Assembly: GCA_900766735.1 (NCBI GenBank)
Contig: CAAFWO010000003.1
Span: forward strand, 1 to 24,173
DNA length: 24,173 bases
Origin: Clostridia bacterium
GTDB lineage: Bacteria; Bacillota; Clostridia; CAKSNL01; HGM11501
Direction: 5' to 3'
Positions 1-5,907 of the stretch are shown here, in pieces (position 1 is the first letter of the stretch; each line of letters opens with the position of its first letter). Position numbers and translations under genes: made by a program. The notes under the pieces were generated by a model. It saw nothing but the letters and a program-made list of their open reading frames with translations, did not search any database and was not told where the DNA came from.

Positions 1-254
1 CCGTAATTATGAGCGGCTATATTCCGCATAGTTTTAATTTCACGCCAAGGCTTTGCACTGTTCTCTGCCTTGAATCTCTCAGACAGTTTGCCGACCGGTT
101 CGCCGATTTGAAGGATACACATTGCAATTGCATTGCGTGCAATGAAATCCTCGGTAAAAGATTCATGGGTAAGATTAAAGCGCGAAATCGTTTCGTCTAT
201 CTCATCAGCATATTGTATGATTTTCTTAATCACAATTTCATCTCTGATATTCAT
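1..254 (-). CDS. hepT: HepT-type HEPN toxin of an MntA/HepT system, 3' end outside the window
   Basis: The minus strand reads from ATG at 254 off the left edge, showing 84 full codons; related proteins are about 110-115 residues, so roughly the last quarter is missing. The visible part is all helical, in the style of DUF86/HEPN proteins. It ends in RNIAAHNY (codons 3-26), an exact match to the RX4HXY motif of HEPN ribonuclease toxins. In characterised systems the Arg and His are catalytic, and the Tyr is the residue the MntA partner modifies with AMP. The start overlaps the 3' end of the nucleotidyltransferase gene by 17 bases, so the two are co-translated. The toxin role is inferred from family and pairing; activity cannot be judged from a partial gene. 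Confidence 0.85.
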   Translation of the reverse strand, partial: MNIRDEIVIKKIIQYADEIDETISRFNLTHESFTEDFIARNAIAMCILQIGEPVGKLSERFKAENSAKPWREIKTMRNIAAHNY

Positions 255-540
255 ACAAAACCACCTCATCTCTGACAGAGTCTTTAATAAGTGAGCGACT
301 AAGGGAAGAGTATGTCATTACATCTACATTTTTGCCAAGCTTATCCTGAAGTGAATTTATAAAGCTGTTAAGCATGAACAAGCCTTTGATTTCACCCTTA
401 TCAATAAGCAAATCAATGTCACTATCAGATGTCTGCTTGCCGGTAGAGTAAGAGCCGAACAAGGCAACCTTTTTAACACCGTATTGCTTGGCAATGTCAC
501 TAACAATCATACGAAGCTCTTGGGCAGAATATACAGCCAT
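238..540 (-). CDS. mntA: MntA-type minimal nucleotidyltransferase, antitoxin of the HepT pair
   Basis: This 100-residue protein has the hallmark of minimal nucleotidyltransferases: G29-S30 followed by ten residues and D41-I-D43 (the GSX10DXD motif), with a third acidic residue in the VDVM strand. Family members transfer AMP to the HEPN toxin and so inactivate it. The reading frame is open further upstream, but the ATG at 540 is preceded by AAAGGCGG at good spacing, whereas the longer version would run into the tRNA-Leu gene. The gene lies just below the tRNA-Leu terminator with no promoter of its own that I can see, so it may depend on read-through. The pair sits immediately 3' of a tRNA, a common landing place for mobile toxin-antitoxin cassettes. 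Confidence 0.88.
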   Translation of the reverse strand: MAVYSAQELRMIVSDIAKQYGVKKVALFGSYSTGKQTSDSDIDLLIDKGEIKGLFMLNSFINSLQDKLGKNVDVMTYSSLSRSLIKDSVRDEVVLYEYQR

Positions 541-558
541 AAATTCACCGCCTTTCAT

Positions 559-588
559 AAAAAATCCTGTACCATGCGATACAGGATT
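559..588 (-). terminator. Terminator of tRNA-Leu
   Basis: The minus strand folds as AATCCTGTA, an 8-base loop, TACAGGATT, then a T6 run: a standard intrinsic terminator starting two bases after the encoded CCA. Its T-run ends just above the ribosome-binding site of the mntA-like gene. Confidence 0.85.
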
Positions 589-589
589 G

Positions 590-676
590 TGGTGCGGATA
601 ACAGGAGTTGAACCTGCAAGGAGTTGCCCCCACATGGACCTGAACCATGCGCGTCTGCCAATTCCGCCATATCCGC
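590..676 (-). tRNA. tRNA-Leu(CAG)
   Basis: The minus strand gives a full 87-base class II tRNA: 7-bp acceptor stem GCGGATA/TATCCGC, long variable arm, T-loop GGTTCAACTCC, anticodon loop TTCAGGT (anticodon CAG, leucine) and an encoded CCA. It is transcribed from the promoter at 787-816 and is followed at once by an intrinsic terminator. Confidence 0.96.
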
Positions 677-780
677 GTATTAAATCATAACCTCGTAATT
701 TTTACACGGGAGAGGTCACCCCGAGGAGGAGCTTACCGCTTGATCCCCAGATTGCCGAAAACGGAAAAATCGAATTCAAC
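677..780 (-). other. Unexplained leader between promoter and tRNA-Leu
   Basis: About 100 bases separate the predicted start site (near 780) from the mature 5' end of tRNA-Leu. The stretch is mixed in composition, with a GC-rich patch near 710-735 that could form a weak hairpin. I see no convincing reading frame, T-box sequence or second tRNA. It would normally be removed by RNase P. Confidence 0.4.
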
Positions 781-786
781 GTTGTT

Positions 787-816
787 ATTATATCACAACC
801 TTCAAGGTCTTGTCAA
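787..816 (-). promoter_or_regulatory. Sigma-A promoter for tRNA-Leu
   Basis: On the minus strand a perfect TTGACA (811-816) is followed after 18 bases by a perfect TATAAT (787-792). There is no other gene between it and tRNA-Leu. Confidence 0.85.
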
Positions 817-828
817 GCATTTTTGCCG

Positions 829-864
829 AAAAACGGGGCTCACTTAAAGTGCGCCCCGTTTTTT
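829..864. terminator. Terminator after the spoVM-like gene
   Basis: A perfect inverted repeat (AAAACGGGGC / GCCCCGTTTT) with a further inner CACTT/AAGTG stem is flanked by A and T runs on both sides, so it can work in either direction. On the minus strand it starts right at the stop codon of the 23-codon spoVM-like gene, which supports that gene being the end of a transcript. Confidence 0.85.
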
Positions 865-935
865 CACTTGATTCCGAATGCCTTTTTAAGTATCGCTCCC
901 ATAAATTTTGACGGTTTAATAACAACAACTTTCAA
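864..935 (-). CDS. spoVM: SpoVM-like amphipathic-helix sporulation peptide, TTG start
   Basis: This 23-residue peptide begins MKVVVIKPSKF and ends in KKAFGIK. It matches the pattern of SpoVM, the small peptide that lies along the convex forespore membrane and anchors SpoIVA for spore-coat assembly: a short hydrophobic start, Lys7, a proline kink, K-F, then a basic amphipathic helix. B. subtilis SpoVM is 26 residues and begins MKFYTIKLPKF; here the proline is at position 8 instead of 9. A strong site (GGAGGGG, 943-949) lies 7 bases before a TTG start, there is no ATG alternative, and an intrinsic terminator overlaps the stop. It is 22 bases below the small membrane-protein gene, so the two form an operon. 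The identification is from memory of the family pattern. Confidence 0.72.
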   Translation of the reverse strand: MKVVVIKPSKFMGAILKKAFGIK

Positions 936-957
936 AACTGACCCCTCCATTTTTTGA

Positions 958-1104
958 TCACTTGAAGAAAAGCATCCAGCCGAAAACAATGATGATCAGC
1001 GCCTCGATTCCGGCGACGAAGCCGACGGGCAAAATGAACGCCAGAAGCACGCCGAGTGCGAACGCTCCCATGCATGCACAGCACGATTTTTTCCGTCTGA
1101 ACAC
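958..1104 (-). CDS. 48-residue single-helix membrane protein upstream of spoVM
   Basis: The minus strand encodes a 48-residue protein with a basic start (FRRKK), a CCAC cysteine cluster at residues 7-10, then hydrophobic residues almost to the end, with an F-I-L-P-V-G turn that could split them into two short helices. A GTG start at 1104 has AGAGGTGA at ideal spacing; another GTG at 1113 is possible but sits inside that site. I do not recognise a family. Its place directly upstream of the spoVM-like gene, with a shared terminator, suggests co-expression and perhaps a sporulation role. The upstream GGGCATAATATG could be a -10 for sigma-A or a sporulation sigma factor; I cannot assign a matching -35. 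Confidence 0.62.
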   Translation of the reverse strand: MFRRKKSCCACMGAFALGVLLAFILPVGFVAGIEALIIIVFGWMLFFK

Positions 1105-1159
1105 TCTTCTCACCTCTTTACGACCATATTATGCCCGAACCAAAAAATTGTTACAGCTA

Positions 1160-1188
1160 TTGAATAAATTAAAGATCCGTGATAAACT
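1160..1188 (+). promoter_or_regulatory. Candidate promoter for the coiled-coil protein and M20 peptidase
   Basis: TTGAAT (1160-1165), a 17-base spacer and TAAACT (1183-1188) precede the gene at 1240. The match is moderate; an overlapping TATTAT a few bases on is an alternative -10. Confidence 0.5.
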
Positions 1189-1239
1189 ATTATTAAGAAT
1201 ACCGCCGCAAACGGCTTAAGATCAGAAAGGGTGACTTAA

Positions 1240-1656
1240 ATGGAAGAAAGGATCGTAACTCTTGAAAAAAGGATCGCCGAACTGGAAGAAAAGCTTGAAA
1301 ATGTTATGATCTACTCCGAGGGAGCAAATGTATCGTTTGACAATTCAGATATAAACATACTTCAAATTCTCGGCGACGGAGCAAATGTTGCACTTAAAAA
1401 TGCGCCGATCGACAGTGTGGAAATTTCCGGAGGCGGAAACAATGTAGGCATATCCGATTGCCCTATCGGTACTTGTGCAAACAGGAGCGAAGCCGACCTT
1501 GACGATTTAGAGGAGAAAGCGGACGGCCTGGAATGCCGTATTGAAGATATGAAATGTGCGGCGTTGGACGTAAAAGCCATTTTAGATGAAGCCAGGGCAC
1601 ATTTTGATAAGCTCTCCAATGACATTGAAGGTTTAAAATCAAAAAACAAGGAGTGA
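1240..1656 (+). CDS. Coiled-coil protein with central 19-residue repeat, unknown function
   Basis: The 138-residue product has three parts. Residues 1-22 are a heptad-like coiled coil. Residues 28-77 hold two full and one partial copies of a 19-residue repeat starting GANV or GNNV (28-46, 47-65, 66-77), which looks like a small beta-solenoid. Residues 83-138 form a second, longer acidic coiled coil containing two of the cysteines. There is no signal peptide or membrane helix, so it is likely cytoplasmic and probably oligomeric. AGAAAGGGTGA precedes the ATG. Its stop overlaps the site region of the M20 peptidase, so the two are co-translated, yet nothing in the peptidase family explains the pairing. 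I do not recognise a named family. Confidence 0.85.
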   Translation: MEERIVTLEKRIAELEEKLENVMIYSEGANVSFDNSDINILQILGDGANVALKNAPIDSVEISGGGNNVGISDCPIGTCANRSEADLDDLEEKADGLECRIEDMKCAALDVKAILDEARAHFDKLSNDIEGLKSKNKE

Positions 1657-1661
1657 TTTTT

Positions 1662-2981
1662 TTGACGGATTTAAAAAAAGCCGAGGAATATATTTTTTCG
1701 CATAAAGATGATATTATAAATGATTTGTTCACGCTTTGCCGCATTCCGTCCGTTCAGGGCGAACCTGAGCCCGACGCGCCCTTCGGCGCCGGGCCGAAAA
1801 ACGCGCTCACCGCCGCAGAAAAGCTTTTTTCCGAGGCCGGATGCACGACCGCGCTTCACCCCGCCTATCTTGTTTCAGGGTTCGGAAACGGCGAAAAAAC
1901 GATTGGCATTTTCTCACATGCGGACGTTGTGCCGGCGGACGGCGAATGGAAAAAAACCGAACCCTTTTCGCCCATAATGCTCGGCGACTGGGCCGTCGGC
2001 CGCGGAGTTGAGGACAATAAGTCCGGAATCGTCGCGTCTTTATGGGCTGTTCGCGCCTTTTCGGCCTGCAATATTCCCTTAAAAAATAAACTTCTTCTCT
2101 TCACCGGTTCGAACGAGGAAAACAACATGGGCGATATGGCATATTTCCTTGAAAACGAAAAAGTACCCGACGTCTCGATCGTGCCCGACAACGACTTTCC
2201 GGTCTGCTGCGGCGAAAAGGGTATTATGCATTTTGACGCGGTGTCGCTAAAAAAGGTGGCCGATGTTTTATCCCTCTCGGCCGGAACGGCATATAACATC
2301 GTTCCCGACTTTGCCTCAGCCGAGCTTGCGAATGGCTCGTCACCGGTCACGGCAAAGGGCGTTTCCCGCCACGCGGCCTATCCCGACGGAGCTATAAACG
2401 CTCTTCATCTTCTTTTGGAAAAGCTCATACCGCTCTGCCCGAACGACTCGGAGCTATTTGACAACGCAAGCAAAATCAGCTCCGGCTTTCACGGAGAAGC
2501 GCTCGGTATCGCGTCGTCCGACGAGGTGTTCGGCGCGCTCTCCTGCGTCTGCTCTTTGGGCAAGATAACCGACGGCCGCCTTTCGCTCGGCTTTGATGTG
2601 CGCTACGGAAGCACATATACGGGCGCCGAGCTTGAAGCGTTAATACGCGAATCGCTTTCAAAGTTCGGCTTCGCTCTCGAAAATGCCGAATATTCCGACG
2701 GCGTGTATAACGGGACGGACAGCGTTTATGCCAAGGCGATGTTAAAGGCATATCGCCGTGCCACCGGCGAAGAGGACGCCGAGGGCTATATCAGCTCCGG
2801 CGGCACGTATGCAAGAAGACTCCGCAATGCTTTCAGTATCGGAACAGCGAAAATGAGCGTGCCGCTCCCCGACGGTCTGGGCACTGCCCACTGCCGCGAC
2901 GAGGCGCTTCACATCCCCTCCTTCCTCGAAGGAATCAGGATTTTGATGCATATGATAAAAGAGCTTGACGATATATTATGA
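1662..2981 (+). CDS. M20 family dipeptidase (PepV/Sapep-like)
   Basis: This is a 439-residue M20 metallopeptidase. The di-zinc ligands are visible in order: H86 and D88 (FSHADVVP), D118 (GVEDNKSG), the E152/E153 pair (GSNEEN), D176/D178 (VPDNDF), and H410 (GTAHCRDE). The middle section is the lid/dimerisation domain. The layout fits the PepV/Sapep dipeptidases rather than the succinyl-diaminopimelate enzymes, and the likely role is cytoplasmic release of amino acids from dipeptides. The frame is open from a GTG at 1653, but AAGGAG at 1648-1653 is 8 bases before a TTG at 1662, which I take as the start. It overlaps or abuts the coiled-coil gene and is followed by a strong terminator. Exact substrate is not known. 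Confidence 0.9.
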   Translation: MTDLKKAEEYIFSHKDDIINDLFTLCRIPSVQGEPEPDAPFGAGPKNALTAAEKLFSEAGCTTALHPAYLVSGFGNGEKTIGIFSHADVVPADGEWKKTEPFSPIMLGDWAVGRGVEDNKSGIVASLWAVRAFSACNIPLKNKLLLFTGSNEENNMGDMAYFLENEKVPDVSIVPDNDFPVCCGEKGIMHFDAVSLKKVADVLSLSAGTAYNIVPDFASAELANGSSPVTAKGVSRHAAYPDGAINALHLLLEKLIPLCPNDSELFDNASKISSGFHGEALGIASSDEVFGALSCVCSLGKITDGRLSLGFDVRYGSTYTGAELEALIRESLSKFGFALENAEYSDGVYNGTDSVYAKAMLKAYRRATGEEDAEGYISSGGTYARRLRNAFSIGTAKMSVPLPDGLGTAHCRDEALHIPSFLEGIRILMHMIKELDDIL

Positions 2982-3015
2982 AAACACACCTTAAGCCGCT
3001 CCGCAATAAATGTGT

Positions 3016-3052
3016 AAAAAGGTACCGTAACTTAAAGTTACGGTACCTTTTT
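3016..3052. terminator. Bidirectional terminator between M20 peptidase and flavodoxin
   Basis: A perfect 16-base inverted repeat (A5-GGTACCGTAAC / GTTACGGTACC-T5) with a TTAAA loop serves the convergent genes on both sides. Confidence 0.92.
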
Positions 3053-3095
3053 ACTGAAAATCATTCTTATCTCAGACCGGCATTCCGGCTACTTT

Positions 3096-3527
3096 TCATA
3101 ATGCCGCCGCGGCCTTGCCAAGCTCGCGGCACTTTGCGATTCCGTCGTCATCCGGCGCGTCGTTGATGATGAGGCCTCCGCCGCCGACAAGGTTTGCCCC
3201 GGCCGACGTGACACGCTCCTCCCAATTTCTCATCCATTCGCCGTCGCCCCAGCCGTATGACCCGAAAAGCGCGACGTTTTTTTCGGCGAGGCCGGACTCG
3301 ATCGCGCTGAAAAACGGTTCAAATTCTTCGTCCTCCAAAACCTCGTCACCCATCGCAGGGCACCCTAATATCAAAGTATCAAAAGACGCGGCGCCTCCCG
3401 CTGAAATTTCCGAAACCGTGAAAAGGGCTGCATCGGAATTTACCTCCTTGGCTCCTTCGGCAACTGCCTCTGCCATGGCCTGAGTGTTGCCCGTTCCGCT
3501 CCAATAAATAATCGCTGTTTTGCTCAT
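3096..3527 (-). CDS. Short-chain flavodoxin
   Basis: The 143-residue protein has the flavodoxin phosphate-binding loop at residues 10-15 (SGTGNT) after the first beta strand, the GCPAMGDEVLED segment of the FMN 50s loop, and the FGSYGWGDGEWMRNWEER segment of the 90s loop. Length is that of short-chain flavodoxins. It carries low-potential electrons in the cytoplasm and commonly stands in for ferredoxin when iron is limiting. AAGGAGG precedes the ATG. It is the second gene after a DUF3793 gene, with 54 bases between them holding only a small ACCGG/CCGGT hairpin and no T-run, so one transcript is likely. The candidate metal-responsive operators upstream of DUF3793 would then control both. Confidence 0.95.
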   Translation of the reverse strand: MSKTAIIYWSGTGNTQAMAEAVAEGAKEVNSDAALFTVSEISAGGAASFDTLILGCPAMGDEVLEDEEFEPFFSAIESGLAEKNVALFGSYGWGDGEWMRNWEERVTSAGANLVGGGGLIINDAPDDDGIAKCRELGKAAAAL

Positions 3528-3581
3528 TAAAAAGCCTCCTTTTAGTTTTTATATCCACCGGTTTTCCGGTAATAAACAAAA

Positions 3582-4130
3582 TTATGCCGCCGCAAAAATC
3601 TCCGCAAGCGTCTTTCCTCTTTCCGTTATCTGGCGTACCAGCGCTTTTCTGCACGAATTATACCGCCCGAAAAGCTTCTCCGCCTCCTCACGATCGTGAT
3701 ATACCTTCCACTCGCCTACCAAGAGACAGCCCTCGTTCGGGTCGTTTATAAAGCTCTTGACATCGTTTAACGGATAGCCCAGAAAAACGCCGATCTCATG
3801 AGGAAACCTTTTACAGCCGAGCCGTTTTTTAAGCACATCGAAATAATCCGACACCGTGCCCGTTTCAGGATAGCCGAAGGTCGCCAAAAAATCCCTGTGA
3901 CACTTAAGTCCCAGATGCCTCTCGAGCACATCCTTGCGGTAAACGATCACCACCGCCCGGCTCTCGCACTGGCAGAGGATCTCCGCGTAAATGCCGCTTG
4001 CGTTAAGCTCGTTGTTCAGCTTTTCAATATCGCTCTTCAATCCTGAAGATTTAAGGCACGAGACGATGTTTGCCGGCTTTATCCCGGCAAGCGCCGGCGC
4101 GCAATGACTTGCAAGCAATATCTCTGACAT
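3582..4130 (-). CDS. DUF3793 family protein
   Basis: The 182-residue protein matches the DUF3793 family throughout: N-terminal HCAPALAGIKPAN, central VIVYR, the signature FPHEIGVFLGYPLNDVKSFI near residues 109-128, and a C-terminal GEWKVYHDREEAEKLFGRY with a conserved cysteine. Family members occur mainly in Clostridia and have no established biochemical role; they often lie next to flavodoxin or iron-related genes, as here. GGGGGAG precedes the ATG. It is the first gene after a promoter carrying two palindromic operators, so it is likely repressed under some condition, plausibly iron or manganese sufficiency. Function is unknown and I do not assign one. Confidence 0.88.
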   Translation of the reverse strand: MSEILLASHCAPALAGIKPANIVSCLKSSGLKSDIEKLNNELNASGIYAEILCQCESRAVVIVYRKDVLERHLGLKCHRDFLATFGYPETGTVSDYFDVLKKRLGCKRFPHEIGVFLGYPLNDVKSFINDPNEGCLLVGEWKVYHDREEAEKLFGRYNSCRKALVRQITERGKTLAEIFAAA

Positions 4131-4149
4131 TTCCGCTCCCCCTTTATGT

Positions 4150-4167
4150 GGTTAGTTTTAACTAACC
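4150..4167. promoter_or_regulatory. Palindromic operator 1 (GTTAG-N6-CTAAC)
   Basis: GGTTAG, TTTTAA, CTAACC form a near-perfect palindrome just upstream of the DUF3793 ribosome-binding site, in the transcribed leader. Half-sites and spacing are identical to operator 2. The half-site resembles those of DtxR/IdeR/MntR-type metal repressors (TTAGG...CCTAA); that assignment is an inference. Confidence 0.65.
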
Positions 4168-4191
4168 CACCTCCATTTTTAAAGCTCCGTC

Positions 4192-4209
4192 GGTTAGGCG
4201 GAGCTAACT
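4192..4209. promoter_or_regulatory. Palindromic operator 2 (GTTAG-N6-CTAAC) at the start site
   Basis: GTTAG (4193-4197), GCGGAG, CTAAC (4204-4208) lies just past the -10 element, over the predicted start of transcription. Its centre is 42 bp from that of operator 1, four turns of the helix, so two repressor dimers could sit on the same face. Confidence 0.65.
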
Positions 4210-4215
4210 ATAATT

Positions 4216-4244
4216 ATAATATCACAGCAGGCCGCTTTTGTCAA
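4216..4244 (-). promoter_or_regulatory. Promoter for DUF3793-flavodoxin operon
   Basis: On the minus strand TTGACA (4239-4244), 17 bases, TATTAT (4216-4221). An overlapping TATAAT at 4213-4218 has a 20-base spacer. Transcription would start inside operator 2. Confidence 0.8.
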
Positions 4245-4265
4245 GCACTTTTATCGGTCTGAGAA

Positions 4266-4301
4266 TAAAAAGATCCCGTGCATAGACACGGGATCTTTTT
4301 A
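4266..4301 (-). terminator. Terminator of rnpB
   Basis: A perfect 14-base stem (A5-GATCCCGTG / CACGGGATC-T5) with a 6-base loop starts right after the RNase P RNA; symmetrical, so it may also act on plus-strand transcripts. Confidence 0.92.
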
Positions 4302-4643
4302 TCAGCATGACTGTAAGCCGGGTTCTGTATCAGACGGTCATCTATCTATGCCGCAGATCTCTCTGCGGCTAAAGCCGCCGGCCATCGCAGAGACGGGCCG
4401 TCTGTTAGCCTGCGATGCCATGCCGGCGTTGCTCCGGATGGGGTTTACAAGGCCTTCGGGTTACCCCGAAGCCGGTGAGCTCTTACCTCGCCATTTCGCC
4501 CTTACCTCAAAAAGAGGCGGTATATTTTCTGTTGCACTTTCCTTAAAGTCGCCTTCACCGGGAGTTACCCGGCATCCTTTGCCCCGGAGCCCGGACTTTC
4601 CTCATTGCACAAAAATGTGCCCCGCGATCGTCTGTCATACTGA
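4302..4643 (-). ncRNA. rnpB: RNase P RNA
   Basis: The minus strand carries the catalytic RNA of RNase P, about 341 bases. The conserved P4 half GAGGAAAGTCCGGGCTCC is at 4584-4601. The ends pair as helix P1: CAGTATGAC (4634-4642) with GTCATGCTG (4303-4311), which sets both ends. A promoter whose start site would fall at the predicted 5' end lies upstream and an intrinsic terminator follows. It processes tRNA 5' leaders; three tRNA genes lie in this window. Bounds are good to within a few bases. Confidence 0.93.
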
Positions 4644-4650
4644 TTTAAAC

Positions 4651-4680
4651 ATTATAGCACACAATGCCCCCTTTTGTAAA
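4651..4680 (-). promoter_or_regulatory. Promoter of rnpB
   Basis: On the minus strand TTTACA (4675-4680), 18 bases, perfect TATAAT (4651-4656). Start would be near 4643-4644, the P1 5' end. Confidence 0.8.
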
Positions 4681-4690
4681 GGGAAATTTA

Positions 4691-4728
4691 AATAACAAAA
4701 GCTATGGGCGAAATGCCCACAGCTTTTG
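4691..4728 (-). terminator. Terminator of the AbrB-HAD operon
   Basis: CAAAAGCTGTGGGC / GCCCATAGCTTTTG hairpin with a 5-base loop follows the HAD gene stop by about a dozen bases; tail is TTATTT. Confidence 0.8.
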
Positions 4729-4739
4729 CCGCATATGTT

Positions 4740-5513
4740 TTAGCCTGGAATACCGCCTACACCGTTTAAGATGTAGCTCGGACGGTAGGGGAAGGTTTCA
4801 ATATCGTTTTTTGTTGTAACGCCCGAGAGTACAAGTACGGTGTCGAGGCCGGTCTCAATTCCGGCTATAATGTCAGTATCCATTCTGTCGCCTATCATCG
4901 CCGCTTCTGCCGAGTGAACGCCGAGCATCTTAAGCCCGGTTCTCATCATCAGCGGGTTCGGTTTGCCGACAAAATATGCGTTCTTTCCGGATGCAAGCTC
5001 TACAGGAGAAATAAGGCTTCCGCAAGCCGGAGCAATTCCGCCTTCGATCGGCCCGGTAATATCCGGGTTTGTTCCGATCAGTCTTGCCCCGTTTCTTACA
5101 AGCTGAACCGCGCGCTCTAAACTTTCGTAATTATATGTGCGGCATTCGCCGACAATTACGTAGTCCGGATTTACGTTGTTCATGGAGATGCCTTCTTGAT
5201 AGAGAGCGTTCAAAAGACCCGGTCCGCCGATAACATATGCTCCTGCATGTTCACACTGGCTTTTAATGAATCTCGCTGTTGCCAGTGCGCTTGTGTAGAA
5301 ATGACTTTCGTCAACATCAAGCCCCATGCGAGCAAGCTTCTGTCTCAGATCCGACGGTGAATTTTCGCTTGAGTTTGTCAAAAAGAGAAAGTGCTTATCA
5401 TTTTTATAAAGCCAGTCCACAAACTCCTTAACTCCGTCAAGCAACTTGTTTCCGTGATATATGACACCGTCCATATCGCAGATAAAGCCTTTTTTTACTC
5501 TCAGTTTTTCCAT
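4740..5513 (-). CDS. HAD-superfamily subclass IIA phosphatase (NagD/AraL-like)
   Basis: The 257-residue protein has the HAD motifs in order: motif I D13-M-D15-G with VIYHG (nucleophile and acid), motif II TNSSENS, a lysine in GKPNPLMM, and motif III MIGDRMDTDI. The cap between motifs II and III is the class IIA type. Relatives hydrolyse sugar phosphates, nucleotides, p-nitrophenyl phosphate or glycerol phosphate, so the substrate here is open. The frame is open 10 codons further up, but GAGGAG stands just before the ATG at 5513, and the longer version would overlap the AbrB gene. That site overlaps the 3' end of the AbrB-like gene, 10 bases upstream, so the two are one operon. Confidence 0.92.
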   Translation of the reverse strand: MEKLRVKKGFICDMDGVIYHGNKLLDGVKEFVDWLYKNDKHFLFLTNSSENSPSDLRQKLARMGLDVDESHFYTSALATARFIKSQCEHAGAYVIGGPGLLNALYQEGISMNNVNPDYVIVGECRTYNYESLERAVQLVRNGARLIGTNPDITGPIEGGIAPACGSLISPVELASGKNAYFVGKPNPLMMRTGLKMLGVHSAEAAMIGDRMDTDIIAGIETGLDTVLVLSGVTTKNDIETFPYRPSYILNGVGGIPG

Positions 5514-5523
5514 AGTTTGCTCC

Positions 5524-5775
5524 TCATTCGCCCTTAAGTACACTGATGTCCGCCATGCAATGACGGCAAATGTTTTTGCCTTTATAGTTTACGATTCCGT
5601 CAGACGATCCGCAGAATACACAGAAAGGAGTATATTTTCTTAAAATGATCATATCTCCCTCTGTAAAAATCTCCAGTCCGTCTTTCTCGTGTAAATCATA
5701 CACCCTTCTCAAGGATTTCGGTAACACGATACGCCCTAAACTGTCAAGCTCCCTTACTATACCAGTTGACTTCAT
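5524..5775 (-). CDS. AbrB/SpoVT-type transcriptional regulator with zinc ribbon
   Basis: Residues 1-48 of 83 form a SpoVT-AbrB swapped-hairpin DNA-binding domain: STGIVRELDSLGRIVLPKSLR is the conserved N-terminal motif. Residues 52-75 hold two C-x2-C pairs (CVFC and CRHC) typical of a small zinc ribbon appended in many clostridial AbrB proteins. Family members are dimeric DNA-binding regulators of growth-phase transitions and often control their own genes. AAAGGCGG precedes the ATG. It is the first gene of an operon with a HAD phosphatase. Its promoter lies at one end of a 56-bp AT-rich inverted repeat whose other end carries the promoter of the tRNA-Thr/tRNA-Tyr operon, so autoregulation there is plausible. 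Confidence 0.93.
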   Translation of the reverse strand: MKSTGIVRELDSLGRIVLPKSLRRVYDLHEKDGLEIFTEGDMIILRKYTPFCVFCGSSDGIVNYKGKNICRHCMADISVLKGE

Positions 5776-5828
5776 ATTACGTCCGCCTTTCTTAATTACT
5801 TCGCCCTGCTCCCCTAATTACATACTTT

Positions 5829-5857
5829 ATTATACAGCTTATGTCAAAAACTGTCAA
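5829..5857 (-). promoter_or_regulatory. Promoter of the AbrB-HAD operon
   Basis: On the minus strand TTGACA (5852-5857), 17 bases, TATAAT (5829-5834), both perfect. A second TTGACA lies inside the spacer, too close to be a -35 for this -10. Confidence 0.88.
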
Positions 5858-5907
5858 TATATTTTTTGAAAATTTTTATAAAAATATTTTTAAAAAATAT
5901 ATTGACA
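5852..5907. repeat. 56-bp AT-rich inverted repeat linking two divergent promoters
   Basis: Two perfect 16-base arms (starting TGTCAATATA and ending TATATTGACA) flank 24 bases of A- and T-tracts. The outer six bases of each arm are the -35 boxes of the divergent AbrB and tRNA-Thr promoters. Confidence 0.85.

Noticed and set aside
677..780. T-box riboswitch before tRNA-Leu
   Set aside because: No AGGGTGGNACCGCG-type sequence and no aminoacyl-tRNA synthetase or amino-acid gene downstream.
1865..2350. 161-residue minus-strand reading frame inside the M20 gene
   Set aside because: GC-rich codon shadow of a well-conserved enzyme; no ribosome-binding site or family features.
4348..4695. 115-residue plus-strand reading frame
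   Set aside because: It lies antisense to RNase P RNA, whose P1 and P4 pairing, promoter and terminator are all visible.
5852..5907. Intrinsic terminator in the AT-rich inverted repeat
   Set aside because: It has almost no GC in the stem and its ends are the -35 boxes of two promoters.
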